Assembly: GCA_030433055.1 (NCBI GenBank)
Contig: JAUILJ010000605.1
Span: 1 to 5,472, forward strand
From: Polyangia bacterium
Lineage (GTDB): Bacteria > Myxococcota_A > Polyangia > Polyangiales > Polyangiaceae
Direction of reading: 5' to 3'
Length of the DNA: 5,472 bases
The translations under genes were made by a program, and so were the position numbers. Below are positions 1 through 5,022 of the stretch, one piece after another. Position 1 is the first letter of the stretch. The number at the start of each line of letters is the position of its first letter. Under the pieces are notes generated by a model, which was given only the letters and a program-made list of their open reading frames with translations, searched no databases and was not told the DNA's origin.

Positions 1-149
1 TTTCCGCGCACCTTCACGGCGTATTCGATGGATAGGCTGCCACCGCCGCTGCCGCTCATCGCGGGCACCATGAAGACAACGATGATAGCGACGACGATTC
101 CTCCCATGAGCCACTGGGAGACGCCGCCTGAGCGAAGCATTCTGAGCAT
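1..149 (-). CDS. N-terminal fragment of a membrane-anchored, SurA/PpiD-like peptidyl-prolyl isomerase (partial)
   Basis: Reading leftwards from an ATG at 149, the frame stays open to the window edge (49 codons plus two bases). The start is bounded by an in-frame TAA four codons upstream; a second ATG three codons in (position 140) is an alternative. The product begins MLRMLRSGGVSQW, a short basic N-terminus. A single hydrophobic segment follows (about residues 15-30, rich in I, V, M and F), then a Gly/Ser linker and a segment reading IEYAVKVRG. In SurA/PpiD-type periplasmic folding catalysts a short cytoplasmic stub, one membrane anchor and an 'A-V-x-V-x-G' strand open the chaperone domain, and this matches that layout. 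The parvulin catalytic domain would lie outside the window, so the function is inferred from the N-terminus alone. The ribosome site is weak (AAGAAC about 6 nt before the ATG). Another single-pass inner-membrane protein remains possible. Confidence 0.55.
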   Translation of the reverse strand, partial: MLRMLRSGGVSQWLMGGIVVAIIVVFMVPAMSGSGGGSLSIEYAVKVRG

Positions 150-633
150 GAGTCGTTCTTAGAGTCGCGCGAATGGCGCGGATGCGAAGGGCCTCCGGGG
201 TCTCGAGCCATCGCGGTACGATTCTCCCGGGGCGCCGCGCATACCACGCAGAGCAAGGCGGGTCTCGCGCTCGCCGGCGCCGGGGAGCCGGCCCTCGTAA
301 GCGTTGCTCAAGGGTGTTGGGTCGTTAACGCCCGATACCGCAAGCTGTAGCCAAGTGTGACGGTAGGATCCGGGTGACCGTGTCTTCCGGGACACGAGTT
401 CGGGGGAGAGGCGCGCTGGTCCCACGTCAGCCTGCGCTCGCGCAGCAGCTGGTTTGCAGGCGCACCAAAGCAGGAGCACGGGCTGACTCCACCGGTCGGT
501 TACCCGAGTGATCCTCAGGACTTCAGCTGGCCTCAAGCGAGCGGATCAGGGCACGAGGTGACTGCTCTCACCCCCAAACCCAGGCACCTGTGGCAACAAA
601 ACACGACCGCCCCGTCTAGGGTTGTGGCAGTGG
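150..633. other. Divergent intergenic region with small dyads, no convincing gene
   Basis: This stretch separates the leftward PpiD-like gene from the rightward PilZ gene, so it should hold promoters for both. I found no convincing sigma-70 promoter for the leftward gene. Short inverted repeats visible by eye: CGCGC/GCGCG at 166-180; two GCCGGC copies at 273-278 and 287-292; a near-perfect dyad centred on CGTTAACG at 320-333; a 6-bp hairpin CGTGTC/GACACG at 379-396; CTGCG/CGCAG at 432-445; and GGTGA/TCACC at 557-572. None has a T-run typical of an intrinsic terminator. I did not recognise RNase P RNA, tmRNA, 4.5S RNA or a tRNA on either strand. A minus-strand open frame of 125 codons here resembles no family I know and has low-complexity, Arg/Ala/Pro-rich content typical of chance frames in GC-rich DNA. 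Confidence 0.6.
557..572. promoter_or_regulatory. Candidate activator-binding dyad upstream of the sigma-54 promoter
   Basis: GGTGA (557-561) and TCACC (568-572) form a perfect 5-bp inverted repeat with a 6-nt spacer. Its centre is about 94 bp upstream of the predicted transcription start near 659. Sigma-54 promoters require an enhancer-binding protein that usually binds dyads some 80-150 bp upstream, so the position fits. Short dyads are common by chance in GC-rich DNA, so this is only a candidate. Confidence 0.2.
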
Positions 634-648
634 GGCACACCGCTTGCA
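634..648 (+). promoter_or_regulatory. Sigma-54 (RpoN) type -24/-12 promoter of the PilZ gene
   Basis: The sequence reads GGCAC, five bases, TTGCA. This matches the sigma-54 consensus TGGCAC-N5-TTGCA except for G in place of the leading T at 633. The invariant -24 GG (634-635) and -12 GC (646-647) are separated by exactly 10 bp, the spacing sigma-54 requires. The predicted transcription start is near 658-660, leaving a leader of about 17 nt that contains the GAGG ribosome site at 666-669 and ends at the ATG at 676. This ordered arrangement makes chance less likely. Such promoters are silent without an AAA+ enhancer-binding activator; none is encoded in this window. Confidence 0.65.
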
Positions 649-665
649 GCTAGGTCAGTTGCCGC

Positions 666-669
666 GAGG
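666..669 (+). promoter_or_regulatory. Ribosome binding site that selects the ATG at 676
   Basis: GAGG lies 6 nt before the ATG at 676, a good Shine-Dalgarno match and spacing. It favours this start over the longer frame opening with TTG at 622, which would overlap the sigma-54 element, and over the internal ATG at 901, which has only a GGAG far upstream. Confidence 0.55.
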
Positions 670-675
670 TGTCCT

Positions 676-1263
676 ATGGCGCAATTCAAGTTCCCAACTC
701 CACCCCAAGCTGTCCGTCGAGCGGCTGCCGATGGCGCTCGCGTGCGAGATTCTCACACTCGGCTGCGGGCAGTGCGCGATGTGGTGATCTGCGATCTGCC
801 ACCCGTGGAGGAAGCACCTCGCGCCGAGCTGTACCGAATCGCGAGCTGGATCGGCGATGCACTCAAGACGAGTGCTGACGGAGCGGCCGGTCATTCTGCT
901 ATGGTTGCGGATGACGTGAGCGACTCCAAGCCGACCGACGCCGACTCCGGAAAGCACAACACTCGACGCTCTTCCGGAGGCGCGCGACGCGAGGCGTCGG
1001 AGCGGGTGTTGCTGCGCCGCGGCAGTGAGGAGATCACGGGCTGGACACTGAACGTCAGTCGGGGGGGCGTACGCATCATCGTCGAGGACCCTCTGACAGA
1101 AGGCGATGACGTCGACGTTCAGGTGGGCGATGAGAACGAGCCGATTCATCCGGCCCGGGTGGTCTGGATCAAAGAGCAAGCCGACGGGCAGATCGTTGGT
1201 GTCCAGTTCCTGGACGTCGAAGGCTCTGTGCCACCCAGTCAGCCGCCGCCCGCGATGGAGTGA
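676..1263 (+). CDS. PilZ-domain protein (probable c-di-GMP receptor)
   Basis: The 195-residue product carries a C-terminal PilZ domain (about residues 103-182). The signature N-x-S-x-x-G is present at N126, S128 and G131 (NVSRGG). The domain closes with the typical strands ARVVWIK (160-166) and IVGVQFLDVE (173-182). PilZ domains bind cyclic di-GMP through this motif plus an upstream R-x-x-x-R motif. Here the arginine region is R104-R105-x4-R110-x3-R114-R115, and only 11 residues separate R114 from N126. The arginine spacing is therefore unusual and binding is probable but unproven. Residues 1-100 are not recognised: a basic start, a short VVICDLPPVEE segment, a possible helix at 50-64 and a polar Ser/Asp/Lys-rich linker at 78-102. 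There is no signal peptide or membrane segment, so it is likely cytoplasmic. G/C at third codon positions is about 57% over codons 1-75 but about 77% after M76 (hand count), so a start at 901 is an alternative. The sigma-54 promoter and GAGG site favour 676. Confidence 0.88.
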   Translation: MAQFKFPTPPQAVRRAAADGARVRDSHTRLRAVRDVVICDLPPVEEAPRAELYRIASWIGDALKTSADGAAGHSAMVADDVSDSKPTDADSGKHNTRRSSGGARREASERVLLRRGSEEITGWTLNVSRGGVRIIVEDPLTEGDDVDVQVGDENEPIHPARVVWIKEQADGQIVGVQFLDVEGSVPPSQPPPAME

Positions 1264-1343
1264 GTCGAGAGCCTGGGTGCCAGCGCTGCCTCCTCTGCGT
1301 GATTGACGCCCCCACCCGTCCCCAGAGCAGCTAAGTCTGCGAC

Positions 1344-3500
1344 GTGAGCACGCACCCCAACACCGGATGGCCCTCCGCGGAGGAGTTGCTCGGTCCGAAC
1401 GGTCCGTTCGCCTCCGCGCTTGGGTCGTACGAAGCGCGCGCGGGGCAGCTGCAGATGGCTGCCGCCGTGGAGCGAGCGCTCGCGGAGGACCGCATCCTGC
1501 TGTGCGAAGCCGGCACTGGCACGGGCAAGACCCTCGCCTACTTGATCCCGGCGCTTGCGAGCGGTCGCAAGGTCATCATCTCCACCGCCACCCGCGCCCT
1601 GCAAGACCAGATCGCCTACAAGGACGTGCCCCTCGTCGCGCGCGCCCTGGGGATACAGCCGCGCGTTTCCGTGATGAAAGGCCTGGCCAACTACGTGTGC
1701 ATGCGGCGGCTCACGGAGTTCAAGGACTCCGCGGAGGGGATCCGGCCCGGGTACGCGCTGGCGCTGAACAGCCTGCAACGCTGGCTCCCGGATACGGAGA
1801 CAGGCGACGTGTCCGAGCTGGTGGCGCTCCAGGAGAGCGATCCCATCTGGCGAGAGATCACCTCCTCCAGCGATACTCGCATCGGCGCAGGGTGCGAGCA
1901 CTACGAGGAGTGCTTCGTGACCCGCATGAAGCGCGAGGCGGAAGCGGCGCGGGTGGTGATCGTGAATCATCACCTGTTCTTCGCTGACCTCGCGCTGCGC
2001 GGGCCGCACCCCGGCCGGGTGCTGCCAGACTACGACGCTGTGATCTTCGACGAGGCTCACCAGATCGAGGACATCGCCACGAATTTCTTTGGCGTCAGCG
2101 TCTCTCGTGGGCGGGTTGACTCGTTGCTGCGAGACGCAGAGCGCTTGCTCGTGGCCAGCGGCGACGATCTGCCGCTGCTTGCTCGAGGCACCGAGGGTGA
2201 GCGGGCGCGACGACTCACAGACAGGGTGAGCGCGAGCAGCGAGAATTTCTTCGCAGAGCTGGTGCAGCGTTTCCGTGGAGAAGAAGGGCGGACGACGGTA
2301 GATCCCGACGTCTGGCGCGGCGACCTGGAGCAGCGCTGGCACACCCTCGACTCCGCGCTGGAAGCCTTCGGTGGCTTCGCGGAAGAGACGAGCGAGCGGG
2401 CTCAAGATTCAGGTGCTGGCTCCTGGGGGCGCATCGCGGACGCGTGTGAGGTGCTCTCGCGCAAGAGTCGAGGGCTGCGTGACGATCTCGCTCAGGTGAT
2501 CGAGGGTGGTCCGGGTCGGGTCACGTGGATCGACGTGAGCGCGAAGTCGCCACGCCTGTCCGCGGCTCCGGTGGATGTCGCGCCTGTGCTCAAGGAGCGC
2601 ATCTTCGAGTCGATCCCTGCGGTGATCATGACCAGCGCCACGCTGGCCAGCGTGGGCAGCAAGTCGGCTGCGAAATCGCGCGGCGCCAGATCGAAGGACG
2701 GTGGTGACAGCGACGCAGATCCGCAGGAGGTGAACCCGGGCGACGCCAACCCGCAGCGCAGCGCCGGGATCCCTGAGCTCGCCTATCTGCGCTCTCGGGT
2801 TGGCCTGGCTGACGACACGATCCAGGTCGATGAGCTGATTGTTCCATCGCCGTTCGATTTCGAGCGCATGGCGTTGCTCTACACGCCGGCAGATTTGCCC
2901 GACCCCAGAGACCCGCGCTTCCTGCACCAGGTGGTGGAGCGGGTGCACGCGCTGTGTGAGTTGACCAACGGTGGCGCCTTCGTGCTCACGACTTCGCTGC
3001 GCTCCATGCGCTCGATTCATCGCGGGCTCGTCAGTCGCTTCGGCGCTGGCCGGGTGATGCTGCAGGGCGAGGCGCCCAAGGCGAGCCTGCTCAGTCGCTT
3101 CAAGGCGGCGAAGAATCAGGTGCTCGTTGCCACGCTCAGCTTCTGGGAGGGCGTGGATGTCCCTGGGGAAGCGTTACGCCTCGTCGTGCTCGAGAAAATC
3201 CCGTTCGCTGTGCCCAGCGATCCGATCGTGCGGGCCCGCAGCAACGCCCTCGAGGCCGAGGGCCGCAACAGCTTCATGGAGCTCCACGTACCCGGAGCCG
3301 CGATCACGCTGAAGCAAGGCTTTGGGCGCCTGATTCGCACCCGCACCGATCGCGGGATCGTCGCCCTCCTGGATGAGCGCGCGAGCAAGAAGGGCTACGG
3401 GAGCAAGCTGCTGTCCGCGCTTCCCCCTGCGCGCCGCACCGGCGATCTGGAGGAGGTACGCCGGTTCTGGAACGACACTGCGGTGAGGCCTACGCCCTGA
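1344..3500 (+). CDS. DinG/YoaA-family (XPD-like) superfamily 2 ATP-dependent DNA helicase
   Basis: The 718-residue product has the full helicase motif set in order. Walker A GTGTGKT is at 57-63, motif Ia STATRALQDQ at 80-89 and DEAH at 236-239, with the preceding NHHLFFADLALR at 208-219 typical of the family. Motif III SAT is at 431-433, motif IV FVLTTSLRSM at 546-555, motif V SFWEGVDVPG at 599-608 and motif VI QGFGRLIR at 658-665. The closing YGSKLLSALPPAR resembles the family C-terminus. Length is close to E. coli DinG (716) and longer than YoaA; no exonuclease domain is fused. Such enzymes unwind forked DNA, D-loops and R-loops 5'-3' during repair. Two oddities stand out. Of the four Fe-S ligands expected, C119, C184 and C190 are present but the second is R179. 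About 40 low-complexity residues are also inserted after motif III (438-478). The GTG start has no clear ribosome site; the next in-frame ATG (1455) would remove conserved N-terminal sequence. The MBL-fold gene follows after 44 bp. Confidence 0.96.
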   Translation: MSTHPNTGWPSAEELLGPNGPFASALGSYEARAGQLQMAAAVERALAEDRILLCEAGTGTGKTLAYLIPALASGRKVIISTATRALQDQIAYKDVPLVARALGIQPRVSVMKGLANYVCMRRLTEFKDSAEGIRPGYALALNSLQRWLPDTETGDVSELVALQESDPIWREITSSSDTRIGAGCEHYEECFVTRMKREAEAARVVIVNHHLFFADLALRGPHPGRVLPDYDAVIFDEAHQIEDIATNFFGVSVSRGRVDSLLRDAERLLVASGDDLPLLARGTEGERARRLTDRVSASSENFFAELVQRFRGEEGRTTVDPDVWRGDLEQRWHTLDSALEAFGGFAEETSERAQDSGAGSWGRIADACEVLSRKSRGLRDDLAQVIEGGPGRVTWIDVSAKSPRLSAAPVDVAPVLKERIFESIPAVIMTSATLASVGSKSAAKSRGARSKDGGDSDADPQEVNPGDANPQRSAGIPELAYLRSRVGLADDTIQVDELIVPSPFDFERMALLYTPADLPDPRDPRFLHQVVERVHALCELTNGGAFVLTTSLRSMRSIHRGLVSRFGAGRVMLQGEAPKASLLSRFKAAKNQVLVATLSFWEGVDVPGEALRLVVLEKIPFAVPSDPIVRARSNALEAEGRNSFMELHVPGAAITLKQGFGRLIRTRTDRGIVALLDERASKKGYGSKLLSALPPARRTGDLEEVRRFWNDTAVRPTP
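2655..2777 (+). other. Low-complexity insertion inside the helicase gene after motif III
   Basis: Residues 438-478 of the helicase lie between TSATLA (motif III) and AYLRSRVGL. In most DinG/YoaA relatives these two elements are joined by only a few residues (GGSFDYF-like). The insert first is Ser/Lys/Arg-rich (KSAAKSRGARSKDGG) and then Asp/Pro/Asn-rich (DSDADPQEVNPGDANPQ), so it is polar and probably disordered. It contains a small internal echo, EVNPGDANPQ. The reading frame is intact on both sides. Confidence 0.7.
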
Positions 3501-3544
3501 GCCGTGGTGCTTGCCCCTGGCAGAGCGTGGGGTAATCGTGCCGC

Positions 3545-4717
3545 ATGCTCAAGCCATTCAATGACGCGCTGAAGGAGCTGGGAGTCGACAAGGAGCTCTC
3601 GATCCTGTCCGTGCCGAGCGGCTACCCCAGCCCCAAGATGATCAACTTGGTGCTGCGCCGCGTGGGTGGCTTGACCTTTCAGTTCGAGGCGAGCGCGACG
3701 CGCCCGGAGATCATCGAAGCGAACCACGCGCTGCTCGACGAGCGGGGAGTCAAGAAGCTCGATGCCTTGCTCGTCACCCATTGCCATGGGGATCACGCTG
3801 GGAGCGCGGGCGTGATCGCTGGCTTTGGTCGCCCTGACGGCGAGAGGGCCCCGATTTACCTCCACTCGGCGGCGTTCCGTAGCCTGACTCATCCCACGCC
3901 GAGCTTTCTCCACGAGACCTACGAGATCTTCCTCTCCCGCTGTCACTGGGGTCTCAGGGAGTACAACACGCTGAGCGACGAGGAGATGATCGAGAACGCG
4001 TTGCGCAAGCGTTTTCGCGGTTACTTCACCCGCACGCCCAAGCGAGCGCTGCGTTTCGTCGATCATGGTGAGGTGCCGGATGGTATCCTCGCGGTACCAA
4101 CACCGGGGCACTCCCAGGACTGCGTGCTGTACTTCGACTCGGCTCTGGGGGTTGCTGTGCCCGGGGATACCATCATCTGCACCGGTCGCCCTGAGGCGCC
4201 GGAGAGCTGGGACTTCGTCATCCCCATCTTCACGGTGGGTGGGCAGAGCTACAGCATGGCCTACGAGCGCTATCTGCGTACCATCCGCCACCTCCGCGTG
4301 TTCTTCACGCGTCACCGAGTGCGCGCAGTGCTGCCGCCTCACGGGCGCTTCGCCGTAACAGAGCCGCTGGCTTGGGTCGACTTCGCCGAGCGCTACTTCG
4401 AGAGCATATACCGCGCGTTCCTGGAAGATTTCCTTGCGGATACTTCCAGGGGGAGCCGAGAGCAGGCGTTTCGGGCTCGCGATTTGAACCCCTACATCCC
4501 GAGCGCTGGCGCGCATCCGGTGTCCACGCCCAGCCACGTCTTCGGCATGCTGTGTACCCTGGCTGACGAAGGCTATTTGGAGCTCGAGGAAGACATACAC
4601 ACGCGGCAGATCCACTTCCGTTTGCTCGAGATGCCGCCGCCGAGCTACGTCCGCGATCTGCTCCGTACGGACCCCGGGCCGGTACCGCTGTTCCACGCCG
4701 GAATGACTCCTACCTGA
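3545..4717 (+). CDS. Metallo-beta-lactamase-fold hydrolase with C-terminal winged-helix-like domain
   Basis: The 390-residue product has a complete MBL-fold metal site: the H-x-H-x-D-H motif HCHGDH at 79-84 (H79, H81, D83, H84), H189 in PTPGHS, D208 in PGDTI and H266 in PPHG. These are the ligands for a two-zinc centre. The arrangement, followed by a C-terminal segment resembling a winged helix (about 326-358, STPSHVFGMLCTLADEGYLE), resembles the LACTB2-like/glyoxalase II-like branch. That branch includes thioester hydrolases and single-strand RNA nucleases; the substrate here cannot be read from sequence. A helical insert at about 119-165 between the HxHxDH motif and H189 is rich in aromatic and basic residues and may shape the active site. 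There is no signal peptide, so it is likely cytoplasmic. The ATG start has only a weak purine-rich stretch upstream. The gene lies 44 bp after the helicase on the same strand, suggesting co-transcription and possible translational linkage. Confidence 0.93.
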   Translation: MLKPFNDALKELGVDKELSILSVPSGYPSPKMINLVLRRVGGLTFQFEASATRPEIIEANHALLDERGVKKLDALLVTHCHGDHAGSAGVIAGFGRPDGERAPIYLHSAAFRSLTHPTPSFLHETYEIFLSRCHWGLREYNTLSDEEMIENALRKRFRGYFTRTPKRALRFVDHGEVPDGILAVPTPGHSQDCVLYFDSALGVAVPGDTIICTGRPEAPESWDFVIPIFTVGGQSYSMAYERYLRTIRHLRVFFTRHRVRAVLPPHGRFAVTEPLAWVDFAERYFESIYRAFLEDFLADTSRGSREQAFRARDLNPYIPSAGAHPVSTPSHVFGMLCTLADEGYLELEEDIHTRQIHFRLLEMPPPSYVRDLLRTDPGPVPLFHAGMTPT

Positions 4718-4734
4718 GCGATCCTCTCGATCGC
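4718..4734 (+). terminator. Weak hairpin immediately after the MBL-fold gene
   Basis: GCGATC (4718-4723) and GATCGC (4729-4734) form a perfect 6-bp stem with a CTCTC loop, starting at the base after the TGA stop. There is no downstream T-run, so it is not a classical intrinsic terminator. It could stabilise the 3' end or assist Rho-dependent termination. Confidence 0.25.
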
Positions 4735-4768
4735 ACGCGCGCGGCTGTGTTGCAGTTGGGTAGCACGA

Positions 4769-4787
4769 CGAATTGGCACGAAATTCG
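4769..4787. promoter_or_regulatory. Candidate operator: CGAATT-N7-AATTCG dyad
   Basis: CGAATT (4769-4774) and AATTCG (4782-4787) are a perfect 6-bp inverted repeat with a 7-nt spacer, AT-richer than the surrounding DNA. The spacing would suit a dimeric regulator. It overlaps TTGGCACG (4773-4780), a perfect sigma-54 -24 half whose -12 half is degenerate. Its distance to the gene at 5023 is about 235 bp. Confidence 0.25.
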
Positions 4788-4923
4788 AACGCGGTGAGCA
4801 TCGCTGCGCTGCCCAGCGTGAGAAAATTCGCGGTCCGGTCGACTGCGCTCGCCCTGGGACGCGGAAAAGGCGCGCATTCCCATGTCGCCGCCCCGCGCTC
4901 CTCAAACCTCGCGGAACCCACGC

Positions 4924-4942
4924 ACCTGACGTGAACTCAGGT
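4924..4942. repeat. Inverted repeat ACCTGA-N7-TCAGGT
   Basis: A perfect 6-bp inverted repeat with a 7-nt loop. It is followed after 4 bp by a second dyad, making a tandem pair about 60-100 bp before the start codon at 5023. It could be an operator or half of a tandem hairpin terminator. Confidence 0.3.
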
Positions 4943-4946
4943 CCCG

Positions 4947-4966
4947 GCGTTAGCGGTTTAACGCTA
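4947..4966. repeat. Overlapping inverted repeats GCGTTA/TAACGC and TAGCG/CGCTA
   Basis: GCGTTA (4947-4952) pairs with TAACGC (4959-4964). The shifted arms TAGCG (4951-4955) and CGCTA (4962-4966) give an alternative pairing with a GTTTAA centre. The segment after it (TATTCGTGTCTTG) is moderately T-rich. Either a regulator site for the downstream gene or an imperfect terminator for the upstream operon is possible. Confidence 0.3.
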
Positions 4967-5022
4967 TTCGTGTCTTGTCCGAAGCGCTGTGAAAGGGCCA
5001 TCGCGGCTGTCATAAGCGAGCG

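Larger units (their letters stand above)
4718..5022. other. Intergenic spacer rich in inverted repeats
   Basis: This 305-bp gap separates the MBL-fold gene from the secreted-protein gene. It holds four separate short dyads (4718-4734, 4769-4787, 4924-4942 and 4947-4966), listed individually. No strong sigma-70 promoter is visible for the gene at 5023. A 46-codon frame opening with GTG at 4794 has no ribosome site and no recognisable product. Confidence 0.6.

Noticed and set aside
159..536. Minus-strand open frame of 125 codons upstream of the PpiD-like gene
   Set aside because: No recognisable family, chance-like composition and no clear ribosome site. The region is better read as a divergent regulatory spacer.
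150..620. Structured non-coding RNA (RNase P, tmRNA, 4.5S, 6S)
   Set aside because: Several short hairpins exist, but I could not find the conserved core sequences of these RNAs on either strand; a covariance-model search would be decisive.
622..675. TTG start extending the PilZ protein by 18 residues
   Set aside because: It would overlap the sigma-54 element and begin before the predicted transcription start; the ATG at 676 has a GAGG site.
1303..1308. TTGACG as a -35 box for the helicase gene
   Set aside because: No acceptable -10 hexamer lies 16-18 bp downstream; that stretch is GC-rich.
1239..2405. Minus-strand open frame of 388 codons
   Set aside because: It is antisense to the helicase, whose motifs are unmistakable. 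Its product is low-complexity, rich in Arg, Ala, Gly and His, with no recognisable domain, as expected of shadow frames in GC-rich DNA.
4773..4789. Second sigma-54 promoter
   Set aside because: The -24 half TTGGCACG is perfect, but the -12 half is TCGAA and lacks the essential GC, having GA instead. It also lies about 235 bp from the next gene.
3395..4921. Minus-strand open frame of 508 codons
   Set aside because: It mirrors the MBL-fold gene, which carries a complete metal-binding motif set on the plus strand. The minus product has no recognisable motif.
4794..4934. Small 46-codon plus-strand frame starting with GTG
   Set aside because: No ribosome site, no recognisable product, and it runs into the dyad at 4924-4942.
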